DNA of 64,000 nt from Sipunculus nudus (GCA_026874595.1 CM049308.1:75999124-76063123); one strand, 5' to 3'. Positions 1 to 36,748 are shown, counted from the stretch's first letter. Program-made: numbers and translations. The notes: a model not told the origin generated them from the letters alone.

Positions 1-560
1 GACTTTTGACCCTAGAACCTATAGGGTTCTTGCTTTAGTGGTGGGCCATACATAAGTCACGTTTGAAATCCATATGGCTATCAACACTGGAGATATCATA
101 AGAGGTGTGTGATTTTCACCAAATATGGACACATAAAAGGTCAAGGCCACTCTCATGGTAAAGGTCATGACCCAAATGTAAATAGACCTCATCCTATAAC
201 CCATCTCTCTACATATGCATAATATGAAAGAAATCTGTCCATTAGTTTTTGACTTATAATGCTTACAGTACTGTCAAGTGGCAATTATGGGGGTATTAAA
301 AGGCATAAAAACAAGAAAAGGATAATAGGTGGCGCCACCAGTTTCTGGTACATCACAAGGCTATCCAAGATCTTCAGTCACCTTGATTTTTGGACCAGTC
401 CATGCAAGCTTACTTGAGATATTTAAGAATTTGTGTTATTTTCAGCAAAAATGGACTTATTCAAGGTCAAGGTCACTCTCCTAGCATAGGTTATGACCCC
501 ATTTAAGATTTTAGGCTTCGTCCCCTTACCTATACCTAAACAGATGTAAAGTTTGAAAAA
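1..560. repeat. Dispersed repeat copy (partial, runs off left edge)
   Basis: The sequence has the look of a non-coding dispersed repeat. Phrases around 'ggtcaaggtcactctc' occur at about 140 and 465, and a 12-bp palindrome GGTGGCGCCACC lies at 328-339. The same palindrome appears in satellites elsewhere in the window (16018, 16147, 16576, 22916). No reading frame is convincing. No ends or target duplication are visible, so the family is unknown. Confidence 0.4.
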
Positions 561-2344
561 ATAAGTGAAATATTTTTTGAGTTATCCTGCGGCAGCTGCG
601 GCGGGACCGTCGTGAAACCATAGTATCCTGACTTTGTCTGGGGATACAATGATTTTAAATATTTCAAATTATTTGCCAAAATGAACAGTATTTTCAACTC
701 ATTCCACATTCACTAAGGTCCCCATACCAATCATTATGATTTACCACACATATCATATATTTTTGTTAATTCATATAATAAAGGATATGCTCTAATAAAG
801 GATATGCTCTGTGTAGATTATAGCATGGTGAGGTCACAAAAAATGGAACCCTCATGAAATAATGAATGATTGAAAATTTTAACCTCACAAATATGAAGTC
901 AACCCCAACATATTTTTATGAAGATGGAAGACCATTATAATATACATTTTACATCTATAATATAATTGACAGACCTTTGTCATGGAACTCCTCTGTGGCC
1001 ACGCCATGGACATAATGCCTGTCTTGATCCATACTGGTCTAAAATGATGCAGTGTCTAATGGGGTCAGGGGTTGGGTATTTTTTATCACATTTTTCTGTA
1101 AATCTTGAGAAATTTAACATTATTATCATAAAGGGGCAATCACAGCACCATCTACAAGAAACTACACTACTCTTTGTTCACTGGTTGAACTTGCACAGCC
1201 ATCAGTTAGGTTTGGAATGAAACTAAACTGTTCGTCAAGTGCACAATAATGAACAGCTAATACAGAAGAGCGCTGTTTTTTTCCTTTTCTTTCGGAAAAA
1301 ACAAATTTTCGGAAATTCAGTCTGGATCCACTTTTGAACGACACTTAATGATAAACTTAACACCATATTACTGAGGGAACACTGTGTTTCTTTTCAACCC
1401 TCATGATTTAAGACCGGAACTTATAACAGTATAGGATTTGTTGAAAGAGTTTGATAGGTTAAACCCATTTTAACCTGTTTTTAGGATTCTTGTGTGCCAT
1501 TTTTTTCAACAAATTCACATGAGGGAAAGGTCAAATGACATCACCATTATTGTATCTCAGTTAGTTTCTTTAACAGCCTGCAGGCAGCGCCAGTGTGGCA
1601 CATGCATAATGCAGTCCGTTTTCTTTGCTTTGACTCCATATCTGTGGCAAGTGACAGCAAGATGATGGTGTTCGATTGATGTTATTCTTGACAGTAAATA
1701 AGCTGAACTAAGGCAAGTTTTAGTAAGTGACACAATTGTACTCTCAGAATGAATAATATGGCCAGGCCCACGTGCTATGGCCTTGCATCTAAACCTACTT
1801 GAGCACAAGCGATGTGCAAATGATACCTCACCAATACTCTTGCAAGTAAACTACTAAGTCGTTTGGCCTGACATCCCAACCATAGCCGACAAACTAAGCT
1901 TACTTGAGTACAAACAAGATATGGTTGATTATACACAAGTGCTCTTTGGTAAACTTCTCAGCCGCTTACTAGGGTTATAGGGAGCCTGGCGTTAACGGAC
2001 TAGCTGTAGTTATCACACCTTTGCCCCGGCCACAGCATCACCAGCATCAACTCAGCTTGAACAACCTAACTGCAGGCCTTTGTGACTCATAATTACAAAA
2101 ATTCATTTATGGTGTTTACATGCTTGAAAAATATTTCGGAAATACAAATAAATTTTTGATTCCCCATTTTATTGTTCGGTAAAACAAATTTTCAGAAATT
2201 TGGTATTTGGATATACGACGCTCCACTGTATTCTAGTATCATATCATTAGCAAAGACATCTCAATTATGTATTATGAGATCATGTACCTATGAAGCCCTT
2301 GTAAGAACTAACCAAACAAAATTTCAAGTCTAACTTTCTCATAC
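561..2344. other. Non-coding stretch downstream of UBXN1-like exon 3
   Basis: This lies inside or downstream of the minus-strand UBXN1-like gene. I searched the minus strand for the coiled-coil and UBX-domain exons expected next and recognised none, so they probably lie beyond the left edge. Open frames here are short and look like chance. Confidence 0.5.
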
Positions 2345-5300
2345 CTTGTGTTGGCGCCCCAAGAACATGTCCCTTTGGTGGCTCAAATGGTTCATCAATG
2401 TCTGGGTCATCAGCATGAGCAAACAGCCTGGAGGACAGAAAATTAATCTGTTAACTGAAGTATAGATTTATATTATTTGTCAAACATATCCATAGGATCT
2501 AACACCCTGCAATAGGATTTCAGGGAATTTTTGCCCGAGTTTACAGCTGTGTTTCTGAACTATTTCAGCATCCCACCCAAGGCTCGTAACTTGCAAGTGA
2601 ACAAAGACTGGGGCACATGCGTCTTGATAAAGCTCATCCAAAGGGAAGTTTCAACTGTGAAAAAGCAAGGATCCCACGTCAGGCCACTAGCAGTCTGCTG
2701 CATCATTCATAGCAGATTTATACTGTAGTCCCAGCGAGGTATTACCTACTCAAAATACTCTAGTATAGTGATATTTCAAAGCCATTAATTACATTTTGGT
2801 GTGGCTGATTTTCTTAAGGATTTGTATTTAATTTGAATGCTAAACTAAATCTGGCCAAATTGAACAGCCTGAACGTAGTAATTTGAATTTTATATTTTCT
2901 GTCAAATTACATAGAGTTAAATAAAATACTGCCCTCATTTTAACTTACCAATCCATGGCCAACTGAACACCCTTGTATCCGGTCTTTGCCAGAGCTCTTT
3001 CTCTAAAAATAAAATTGCACAAATCAACTTCTTGAACTATCATTTACAAGTAGTCTAGAATTCTGTGTGAACCACCACCTATTCAAATTATCTTAACAAT
3101 TGTAGTCTCTCATATAAACTCATATATGTGTCATATGCAAATATATGTGACAAGCCAAAGTTATAATACATTCTTCTCAACACATTTTACATAAAAAAAT
3201 GTATTTTAAATTTCATATTATCCATTTCCATGGTTGGCTTTTGCCAATGAAAAAAAAAACTTCACTTTCTGTGACGATGTGAGTATGAGACTGTGACAAT
3301 GGCAAAAACTAGATTTTTACCAGTTTTTACTTGTACACCTGCAAAACATTGCATGGGGCAGGTTAGTTGGAAAATTGAAAGTCATAATACTGAGCAACTT
3401 TGGTTGTCAATAACAGCAATAATTACTGCAGAAGACAGCCTCACACCTGAATAAGTAAGCTGCTGAATTAATAATAATCAGACATGGGGTCTATTACAGG
3501 TGTTCTATTACTATTACTATTACTATTACTTTCAATTTCTGATATTATTATTACTATTACTATTACCACATTTTATCTTCTATTACTATTACTGGGGTAT
3601 CTATTACTATTACTATTACTATTACATAAACTGATGGGAGGATTCTAGACTTTGCGCAGCCATGAGTGCCATAAACTAGCACTGCAATCACATGTTTATA
3701 TTATATATTAATATTAGAAGCACCTATATCATCCAGTTACCTACACAATTTTCTTATACTGTGTCTGTCATTAACAATAAGCCCAACGATACTGGAGATC
3801 TTAATTATTTCAGCTTCTTTAATTCTGTTTATATATATATATAATATATATTGAAACCTCAATGATTATTGGGGTGTTTCAAGTCAAAATTATAAGATAA
3901 TTGTATGAACTCTTGAATACATGTCATTTAAAAGCAACCCATTGTAAAGACCCTGGCATATGTAAAATATTGATATATAATTATATATGCATACTTGTAC
4001 ATTTTTTATTATTTTCATATATATTTCACATAAATTTATTTTATAGTACATACTTCTGTTAAGATTTAATCTTCTTTCACATAATTAATAAATAAAGTTT
4101 TCAGTGTAACTAAAAATGGTCTCCAAAGGAATTATTCATGATTATGTCATATTAATATTTAGTATCAAAGCTGACAATTTAGTTCTTTATGTATGTATCA
4201 GGAGAGGAATTTTGGTAGGGCTGTGTCCTGTTTCTACTGTTTACATCAAGATTCTGGACAGATTCTAAACTGGAGACAAAAGTACCCAATCTTCTCAAGT
4301 GTATATATGTTCATTTGGATATGATGCCATGTTTTATTTTATCACATAGTACATCCTGAGAGTGAACAGAGAGGTGGTAAACTTTACAATAATGGTAGCA
4401 TGCATGGCTTTTATTCTTCAGGCATGCCCTTCTTCATTGCAGCAAAACCAGCATAGGATAATTTAGGAATATGGAGAGTGATTTAAACTTATATCAATTT
4501 TACAAAACAAATAAAATATTATTTATATCACTTTCACAATTAATTTGGTATTCAACAATCTTATACTTTAAATTTTGTACATAACAGGATCTAATTATTT
4601 GATATCAAAATTTCAGATATTAAATAATAAAATATTAACAGTTACTTATATTCTCATATTATATAATCAAATAAATTAATATCTTGAAAAAATTGTTCAT
4701 TTTATTTTCAAAATATAAATTAACATAATATTAGATACTGAATGAAGGTCTGCAAAATTGGTACTATGAAATAACAGACAAGTATTAAAAGAATTATTTT
4801 TAAAGAATATTTATATAAATTAAACAGATAATACATGTGCCTGCAGTATGACTTTATCAAAGTGATTGTAGTACTGGTATGAGTTTATATAGCATTGTAG
4901 GCTTCCATACATTATGGGTAGTGAAAACACCATAAGCTTATCATGAACATTTTGGGTCTGCACTGCAACTACATCTGGTTCCATATTCTATTTTTCTTAA
5001 ATGTGTGTTATTGCAACTGTATGATTAAAATGCAAACTGGCTTTTGAAAATAAATCTAGGTACATTTCAGAATATGCATATGGATTGATGGATGTGAAAT
5101 AAGATGTACATGTCCATATAATAATACACAATTTATCTGTCTCATAACATCAAACATTCCTCTGTTTATCCATGGTTCACTAATCAAAGGTCAGATTGTG
5201 CCAGGTTACCTATTTGGCTGTGACCTGCTCTGTCCAGTACTCTTATGTAATTAGCACCAGTGGTCACCAGCAGTGTGGCAGCTGGCCCATGCTTGCCACA

Positions 5301-8300
5301 ACAATAGGCACTTCCTGGGCAATTGCTGGACAAGAATTGAGTGTGTTCAGCATTATTTGCTGATATGCTTCATGATCAAGGGGCTCACAGGAAGTAATAG
5401 AAAGTAATATGTATTACTCTATTACTTTGCCTTCTGTTTCTATTACTATTACTATTACAGCTAAAATTTTTGAGTCTATTACTATTACTATTACATGGTA
5501 AAAACTGTAATAGTCTATTACTATTACTATTACTTATTACTATTACCCCATGTCTGATAATAATAGGGCTAATTTAACTAAGCTTGGTAATTAACAATGT
5601 ATAATGACTACCAGACATGGGGTCTATTACAGTTGTTCTATTACTATTACTATTACTATTACTATTACTTTCAGTTTCTGATATTACTATTACTATTACT
5701 ATTACCACATTTTATCTTCTATTACTAATACTATTACTATTACTGGGGTATCTATTACTATTACTATAACTATTATTTAAACTGATGGGAGGATTCTAGA
5801 CCCTGCGCTGCCATGAGTGCTATAAACTAGCACTACAATCACATGTTTAAATAATATTAAAAGCAACTATATCATCCAGTTACCTACACAATTTTCTTAT
5901 ACTGTGTCTGTCATTTACAAGAAGCCTAATGATACTTGAGATCTACTTACAGCTTCTTTAATTCTGTTTTTTTTTTTTAATATTTTGAAACCTCAATGAT
6001 CGTTATTGGGGTGTTTCAAGTTGAAATTATAAGATAACTGTATGAACTCTTGAATACATGTAATTTAAAAGCAACTGGCATATGTAAAATATTGATTTAT
6101 AATTATATATGCATACTTGTACATTTTATATTATTTTCATATACATTTAACATAAATTTATTTTATAGTACATACTTCTGTTAAGATTTAATCTTCTTTC
6201 ACATATTTAATAATAAATAAAGATTTTCAGTGTAACTAAAAATTATCTCCAGAGGAATTATTCATGATTATTGCATAATATTATTTAGTATCAAAGCTGA
6301 CAATTCAGTCCTTTATGTATGTATCAGGGTAGGAATTTATATAGGGCTGTGTCCTGTTTCCCAATCCTTATAAATATATCGAATAAAAATACTATTCACG
6401 TCAAGATTCTCGACAGAACCAAACTTGAGACAAAAGTACCCCACCTTCTCTGGTGTATATATGTTCATTTGTATGTGATACCATGTTTTATTCCATCACA
6501 TAGTACATCTTGAGAATGAACAGAGAGGTGGTGAACTTTACAATAATGGTAGCATGCATGGCTTTTATTCTTCAGGCATGCCCTTCTTCATTGCAGCAAA
6601 ACCAGCACAGGATAATTTAGTAATATGGAGAGTGATTTAAACTTACATCAGTTTACAAAACAAACAAAATATTATTTAAATCACTTTCACAATAAATTAG
6701 GTATTAAATAATCTTGTTTTTTAAATTTTGTACATAACAGGATCTTATTATTTGATATCAAAATTTCATATATTTAATAATAAAATACTAACATTTACTT
6801 TTATTCTCATATTATATAATAAACTAAATTAATATCATGAAAAAAATTGTTCATTTAATTTTCAAAATATAAATTAACATAATTTTAGATACTGAATGAA
6901 GGTCTGCAAAATTGGTACTATGAAATAACAGACAAGTATTAAAAGAATAGTTTTAAAAAAATATGTATATAAATTATCTAGATAATACATGTGCCTGCAG
7001 TGTGACTTTATCCAAGTGACTGTAGTACTGGTATGAGTTTATAGCATTGTAGGCTTCAATACATTATGGGTAGTGAAAACACCATAAGCTTATCATGAAC
7101 ATTTTGGGTCTGCACTCTATCTGGTTCCATATTATATTTTTCTTGAATGTGTGCTATTGCAGTCTCCATGATTAAAATACAAACTGGCTTATGAAAACAA
7201 ATCTAGGTACATTTCAGAATATGCATATAGATTGATGGATGTGAGATAAGATGTACTTGTCACAATAACAATACACTATTTATCTGTCTCTTAACATCAA
7301 ACATGCCTCTGTTTATCCATGGTTTACTAATCAAAGGTCAGATTGTGCCAGGTAACTTATTTGGCTGTGACCTACTCTGTCCAGTACTCTTATGTAATTA
7401 GCACCAGTGGTCACCAGCAATGTTGCAGCAGGCCCATGCTTGCCTCAACAATAGGCACATCCTGGGCAATTACTGGACAAGAACTGAGTCTTTTCAGCAT
7501 TATTTGCTGATATGCTTCATGATCAAGGGGCTCAAAGGAGTAATAGAAAGTAATATGTATTACTCTATTACTTTGCCTTCTGTTTCTATTACTATTACTA
7601 TTACTGCTAAAATTTTTGAGTCTATTACTATTACTATTACAATTACATGGAAAAAGCTGTAATAGTCTATTACTATTACTTATTACTATTACCCCATGTC
7701 TGATGACTACAGTATTTATATCTGACTGCTTCATAGATTGCTTGCATGCAAGCAAGGATGTTTACAAATTGATACAACTGAAAATGCTTCACACATCTAC
7801 CGTGAGCATAAAACTGTACTCCTACCAAAACTGAAGTCAAGTTGTATCAACATAATATTTACTCAAAATCAAATGCTTAGGAAAAGGATATATTTGATTA
7901 AATTGTAAACTCAAGTAATATTTACAATATCCAAAGCTACAGTATTTCACAACTTTCACCTTTTAGATGAATCTACAAGCTTTGTTATATCCTCTAATTT
8001 ATTGGAGAACATAGGTCTACAATTAGATATGTACCAAATATCATGGTTTCTTTATGTACCAAGTCCTGTAAACTACTTTTGGCGTTCGATTTTTGTCGGA
8101 TAAACGAATGTATACAGTGTTACATGTCTGAATAACTGAGGGGCAACTGTCGGTGTGTCGGTGATTTACGGTACACAAAATCAGAGCTGCAGCGAGTACT
8201 CGGAGTAGCTCAGAGCTGAGTCACGTTTGGCAGTTATCATTATGTGTCAGATTAGCTTAACAGATTAAACACTTACGCTCTGTTTTTCGGAAATCCCATT

Positions 8301-8329
8301 TCCATCAGGGTGTCCACGTCGCTTGACAT
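2345..8329 (-). CDS. UBXN1: UBXN1-like UBA/UBX protein, first three coding exons (partial)
   Basis: Coding exons, in transcript order, are 8277-8329, 2949-3002 and 2345-2427. All have GT-AG borders and the phases agree (53, 54 and 83 nt). The start ATG is at 8327-8329. The 63 visible residues begin MSSDVDTLMEMGFPKNRAER and form a complete UBA domain with the MGF/P loop and a conserved LAMDWL-type third helix. A short acidic tail (DDPDIDEP, then GHVLG) follows, which is typical of UBXN1/SAKS1. In vertebrates UBXN1 binds ubiquitin chains through the UBA and p97/VCP through a C-terminal UBX domain. The coiled-coil and UBX parts are not in this window, so the call rests on the N-terminus alone. 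Intron 1 is 5.3 kb, mostly two transposons. Confidence 0.85.
3507..3625 (+). repeat. CTATTA hexamer array, left end of hAT copy 1
   Basis: Interrupted runs of CTATTA/TCTATTAC lie just inside the left terminus. Equivalent arrays occur at 5437-5546, 5638-5775 and 7585-7695. Both ends of each element carry the array on the same strand, not as mirror images. Confidence 0.9.
5437..5546 (+). repeat. CTATTA hexamer array, right end of hAT copy 1
   Basis: Interrupted CTATTA units run up to the right terminal inverted repeat, with a GTAATAG break near 5509. Confidence 0.9.
5638..5775 (+). repeat. CTATTA hexamer array, left end of hAT copy 2
   Basis: Same arrangement as in copy 1, with different unit counts. 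This shows the array has expanded or contracted since the two copies parted. Confidence 0.9.
7585..7695 (+). repeat. CTATTA hexamer array, right end of hAT copy 2
   Basis: Interrupted CTATTA units next to the right terminus. They also create chance reading frames on both strands. Confidence 0.9.
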
Positions 8330-8480
8330 TTTGATCGGATATTTAGATTTGTTACGTATAATATATCGGCGTCAATGGCCCAGACCCGGCGAATCCAAAG
8401 CAGTGAAATGAGAAAAGCGACTAAGGTGTACAAGAAAAATTCCATCTTCGATACGTTTCAGTCGCCCTTTTCAGTTCACA
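8330..8480 (-). promoter_or_regulatory. Probable 5' leader/promoter region of the UBXN1-like gene
   Basis: This is the sequence immediately upstream of the minus-strand start codon. It is richer in CpG than its surroundings (several CG pairs between 8340 and 8460), as expected near a housekeeping-type start. No TATA box is evident, and I cannot fix the transcription start. Confidence 0.35.
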
Positions 8481-8808
8481 ACTTGAAAACGACATGTCAG
8501 TTTTAAATTTCATAGATAGCTACATTTTAAAATGGGAAAATTATACCATTTTATTTCAAACAATGAAATAATCTCAATAATGAATTTAATCAAATTTAAA
8601 TGGCAATTTTTATTTTAAGTATAAGTAATATCTACGTCACTAGTAGTAGGGGCAGCAGTGTATTTTGTTTCCATTTTATTAGTAGTTGAAGTAGACTAGT
8701 ATATCATTATTATTCACAAATATTATTTTAGCGTATTACTGTTTTATTATTTTATTACTTTTAATTATTTCATTAGTATGTTAATTATCATTTCGTTACT
8801 ATTTTACA

Positions 8809-8862
<54 letters not shown>
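8809..8862. repeat. (ATT)n microsatellite
   Basis: Uninterrupted ATT trinucleotides, about 18 units. Confidence 0.95.
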
Positions 8863-9002
8863 GTGCTACTATAACTACTATTTAATACTTGTACTACTCT
8901 TACTATTGCTACTATGCCAATATTATACTAATAAACTGCTGTTGTTGATATTTTGTATATAATTATATCAAAACTATTGAAAAGAAGCTATTATTATTAT
9001 TA

Positions 9003-9003
9003 A

Positions 9004-9057
<54 letters not shown>
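9003..9057. repeat. (ATT)n microsatellite
   Basis: A second run of the same trinucleotide 140 bp after the first. The intervening sequence is also AT-rich and looks like decayed array. Confidence 0.95.
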
Positions 9058-12000
9058 GTCATTAGTATTATTATTTGTTATGGTATTAGTGTTATTAGTA
9101 CCTAAGAAAAACAGAGATCACGGAACAGTAGAAATAATAAATATAAATGGTAATTAATTAAGACGTTAATTTCCTTGTGTTTATAATGATATGTACAAAT
9201 TATTAAACCCCTTTCAATTATTGTTTTTGTTACTTTACAGTAGTGATCGATAGTGTTAAATATTTTCATCAACTTTTTCTGGGTTTGGTATTTCTAACAT
9301 GTTCATAAAGTATCTATATTCATTAATAAGGATGGAACTTATAAAATAATGAGGGAAAGTGAACACATAGTGAAACTACACAGCTAGATTTAAAAATGAC
9401 ATTCATTTAAATTTAACCAGGACAGTGTCCTGGTTGAATGATTCACGTTACACCGAGAAAACTAAAACAAACTCCCCACAGTGAAGAACGAAACAGGTCA
9501 TCATGAAGCTTCAATTTATTATACACCTTGTCTGGAGGTTAGTGATACGTACGGTGACCTTCACCTTTTCATGGTGTTTACCTGCTGTGCGCATGTCCAT
9601 AAATCCTATAACGCTAAATTTGATTGGTTGCCAAGTATCACATGGAACGGCCAATTTGTTCATTGCAGTTTACTTATTTTGATGTTGTACTTTCAACGAC
9701 ATCTGAGACTAACCAAATGTGTTATATGTATTCAATTTAATAACATTAAGGCCGTCTTTCATGTCATATTGATCAAATCCACGTTTACACTTTTTCCCTG
9801 CCCAAAATACATTGGCCAATCACAGAACATTTCACTAACATTGGGTAACTAAGGAATGCTAACCAGAGAAGCACCTTGCGGACTGTCAAATTTGGTAAGA
9901 ATAACTTTTACACATAACCGTTCACTGGACAAAACACATAACATACTGTCGTTTTGGATTAAATATTATTTAAATAATTTGAAACTATCGTATGCGATAG
10001 ATCATAAACATGCGTGGTATTCGATTAGATTGGAAATCCCGCCATCCGCTTCAACTTCAAGTGCAGGATGGGGCAGGGCAAGCCGGCTTGACATTTTCAG
10101 CGCGTTCAGATTTGACAGCTGGGTGACAGGGTTGTATTAATATTATTGTTGCAGTTTTATTGTCAGATGTAATGTGTTGGGATAACACATTGGCACGACT
10201 GCAGAAAAACTCATTCACCTCCCTGAGGCACAACACTTCTGTGAACAGAAAACGTTTTATGTCAAGCTGCTTGTATCTTAATGTTGCCACTTATTTTTAT
10301 CTGCCTCCCACTTCTTCATCACATGAATCCTTAACATCATACTGTCTGTGCATATGCACTCATAACTTCGTAGAGTTAGTGTGTGAGTGATCCTGCAGTT
10401 GCTCCAAATATTCTTAATTATATCATTATATTTTTTTAATTTTAATTAAAATATAATTATAAATAAATTTTGATTGTTATTAAAAATAATTTGTTACGAT
10501 AATAGAATAGGTGCCTTCTGCGTTACCCCAAAGGATAATGTTGAAAAGTGCATATGACGAAAACTAGTGCCAGTAATGGCTTAACTTAAGCCTTGAGGGT
10601 TTACATATCAGTTTATCACAACCCATTTTTATTCCATCCCCTTCAAGTATATTGCCTTCTTAAGGTCTAATCATCGTCAAACAACCTTGGTTTAATTTAG
10701 CTTTAGAATTCATATTAATAATAATTTTAGACACAGTGATGTATATATATTTAGAATCCTTAGAATATTCTCTATCAGATGAGATATATTTAAAAAGTGT
10801 AACAGTGTCCACTTAGAAAATTTAAAACTTAAAATGATTATTTTTTTTTAATTGGATATATCTCAAAATTGGCATAGGGTATATGTGTGGAAACAGTATC
10901 ATTTGAAACTACATACAAATATCTCCAGGCTTTTTTTTTTTATATATTTATAGTCTTTTTTTCATAATGAATTTTAAATTTAAAAAATATGTTTGATGTT
11001 AACAATACTTATTTCGTTTAAATAACGTATTTCTACTACCTAAAAACAATATAGGAAAAAGGAAAAAAAACACATTTTAGAATACTTGTTGATTTACCTA
11101 TATGCAAAATTTGAAGACTATATTTGATGGTTTTTGAGAAATATCGCTCTGAAGACCATACAGTCTCTTGAAATACTGTTTTGAGAAAACGGCCAAAAAC
11201 TGTCTGGGAAGAGAAATTTTGTTTTGAGTGGATAACAGGGATATAAGCGCAAGTGACAGTTGTATTTTTTCACTAAATGTTCTGATGAGAATCGGTTTCA
11301 ATATATAAATTATAAAATTTAATGGTTTATCAATGTTAAAAAAAAGATTTTTTTAGGCATCATGACAACTGGAGAACTGTCAAACTAAAGTAGGCGGAGC
11401 TTACTGGTCCGAGGGGTCGGTCATCGGTAATCAGGTCATGGGCTACCGCGCCGGGGCACGCGTCAGGTGTGAAGTGACTGATAAGAACGGTCACTCTGTT
11501 TACTCTGCGCTCTCATTCAGACTACCATATACCCTAATCCAATTAACAGCTTGTCTCTCCCTCTCACAATTATATATGAGACACTACATACTGTGGTTGG
11601 CTTCATATTCGCGAGGCTGAAATTTCGCGATCTCCATATTTTGAATGTTTTGCGAGGGTTTCATTTTCGCGATCTCACCTGAACCTATATCGAATCTTTG
11701 GTAAAGCCATACCTGTGTGTATTAGTTTGTAATATTCTACTCATATAACGATGGTCCTGTACACACAGCACAGGAAGCTTAGTTCAAATTTAAGGGAACG
11801 TTTTCCCTATACTTGCATGGATGTAATTTATTATAAAGTTTCTCACTGTTCTAGCCTAATCACATACAAGTATTGGTTCCACTTAACAAGAAGGGCATAC
11901 TCAATTGGCCAATTATTCCCGAGGGTTTAATTTTCGCGATATTCTCCCATTCGCAAATATCGCAAAAATAAAACCCTCACAAACAAAAAGGCAACCACAG

Positions 12001-13494
12001 TAGCTAGCAGCAACACATATCTCTCTCTCATTAGATTTATTTACACCAGTCATATACGCGCTAAATCATGCTGCGGCCGCTCTTCCTTTACCGATTGCTC
12101 TCATAGCTAAGACTCCGGCGCGGTTCACTTCGCAAAATTTTTTAGCAGGCGACGTGGTGGTGTAACTTGGTGCCGCGTTCCTCTCACAAAATTCAGTCCC
12201 ATATTGCTGCACCAACCTCGGCGTTTATCTGCATCCTCCACTAACAATAAATTTCCTTCACGGCATATGGCACAAGCCTGCTGCGGTAGCTAAGAACATA
12301 GCAAGTTGGCCGCACTGCCACAGACGGTAGGTGACTGGTGCTGGAACTCCCGGTTGTACTGATTCCATGTTTTCGTCACTTGACTACTCAGAATCGTCAT
12401 CTCTGTGTAGTTTCGTTACGGACAAGGGAACCTCGTGATCAGCATTATGTATCTCTCGTTCAAATAGCGAATTTTATCTTCGCTCATTCTACTCTTTTTT
12501 TCTTCGACCCATGATGTTCAGTTTGAAGATAGTGTATATTATAGAAGAAGCAATGATGTATTCGGTAATGGTTTTGGCAATGTAATGATGGACCCTGGGA
12601 GAAAATGTTATAGTGTATAGCAGGGTCAATATTACAGAAATAACAATCAGTAAATTCATATTTCTGGGTATATTCTTGGTGCCAGGACCATTATTGGGTG
12701 ACACTTACATATTTTAGGGCAGTGACATAGACATTATTATGCGACTGGAGGAGTACGATGTACAGTTTACTTCTGGGTTAGGCGTATATGGGGACGTGTT
12801 TGTATTAATTAGTGCCAATTAGTAAGTGCCGGTAATAAAGATAAGCTCTTTCCTGGATGACTGACCGCGGCTTCCCCACGCCTGTCAATCAACCATTTGC
12901 CTAATACCACGAGCGCATGGTTAACCAATAAGCAACTTGCATGCTGCTAACTCTCGCCGAGCTGACAGTTGGTCCTGTTTGCACCCCACGTGAGGTTGAC
13001 ATCTGAATTAAAATACTTATTTTTCTAATTGATACAATATAACCCCAGGAAAGTTTTTTTGTGGAAAGATAGATATAGCAAACATCTATAAAACCAGATG
13101 TTTTTCAGAAAAATGTAATTTTCATGATTTTTGAAGATGATTAGACCTTAAGCATGAAAACTATTCCTTTCATACAAATCAGTTTTCTGATGGGCACTTA
13201 TTCGATCTATAATCGTTATAAAAATTTATATATTAAAGACCTAGCTGTCCTTTCTGTCATTCTGCATTCAGCTTGATGCTAATTTATTTATAAAAATAAA
13301 ACTTGTGGGAAAAATTATGCTAAAAATTGTTACTGTATAAATGTTAGGTAATTTGGGAAAGTCACCCTCCGAGGCTTAATTAAACCAAATGGAATGTTTG
13401 AATGCTGACAGTAAAACAGGAATTAAACATTGCATTTTTTTTACTTTTGGTATAGTCTTTTAATTAGTTCAAGGTTTCATTTGTTCTCTTCCAG
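9058..13494. other. Intergenic region between divergent UBXN1-like and DZANK1 genes
   Basis: No coding exon was recognised. A CpG-containing stretch from about 12040 to 13000, with CCAAT-like motifs near 12920, is the best candidate for the DZANK1 promoter and a non-coding first exon. The first coding exon is preceded by a splice acceptor (CCAG ending at 13494), so an upstream 5' UTR exon must exist. I could not identify its donor with confidence. Confidence 0.4.
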
Positions 13495-13505
13495 ATGACC
13501 ACATC

Positions 13506-36566
<23,061 letters not shown>

Positions 36567-36748
36567 TAAACAGGGAACACTGATCTCTTGTCTGTATAGA
36601 CCACATGTTTGGTTATTTTTATTTTAAAGTAGGTTCCCAAGAAAACAAATTTGTCCTGTGGGCAAACATGTATTTATTGTTCCAAAATGACAAATGTTGT
36701 ATACAATATATTATCTTAGAAAAATTACTGTTGAAAAACTGATGTTGA

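Larger units (their letters stand above)
3471..5564. mobile_element. Non-autonomous hAT-type element, copy 1 (with TSD)
   Basis: The element proper is 3479-5556 (2078 bp). It begins CAGACATGGGGT and ends with the inverted complement ending CCCCATGTCTG, a 12-bp terminal inverted repeat. Both sides carry the same 8 bases ATAATAAT (3471-3478 and 5557-5564). An 8-bp target duplication and a CAG-type terminus are the signature of the hAT superfamily. No transposase frame is present. Both subterminal regions carry arrays of the hexamer CTATTA. It sits in intron 1 of the UBXN1-like gene. The AT-rich TSD alone would be weak, but copy 2 confirms the boundaries independently. Confidence 0.85.
5604..7710. 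mobile_element. Non-autonomous hAT-type element, copy 2 (with TSD)
   Basis: The element proper is 5612-7702 (2091 bp). It has the same CAGACATGGGGT terminus and inverted end as copy 1, and is flanked by a perfect, non-repetitive 8-bp duplication ATGACTAC (5604-5611 and 7703-7710). It is similar to copy 1 along its whole length, including the CTATTA arrays and the central AT-rich body, with many small substitutions and indels. The two insertions are only 47 bp apart between their TSDs and lie in the same orientation. Different TSDs show they are two separate insertions, not a tandem duplication. No transposase is encoded. Confidence 0.88.

Noticed and set aside
3479-7702. A 2.1-kb tandem duplication
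   Set aside because: The two copies have different 8-bp target duplications and a separate spacer, so they are independent transposon insertions.
7411-7755. Overlapping frames on both strands (114 and 80 residues)
   Set aside because: They are read through the CTATTA array of hAT copy 2; Asn/Ser and Thr/Ile repeats reflect the hexamer.
12489-12704. Minus-strand frame with two hydrophobic segments (71 residues from GTG, 56 from the first ATG)
   Set aside because: The hydrophobicity comes from AT-rich codons (Ile, Leu, Tyr). It has no recognised relatives and no supporting splice or promoter signals. A small membrane protein cannot be excluded.
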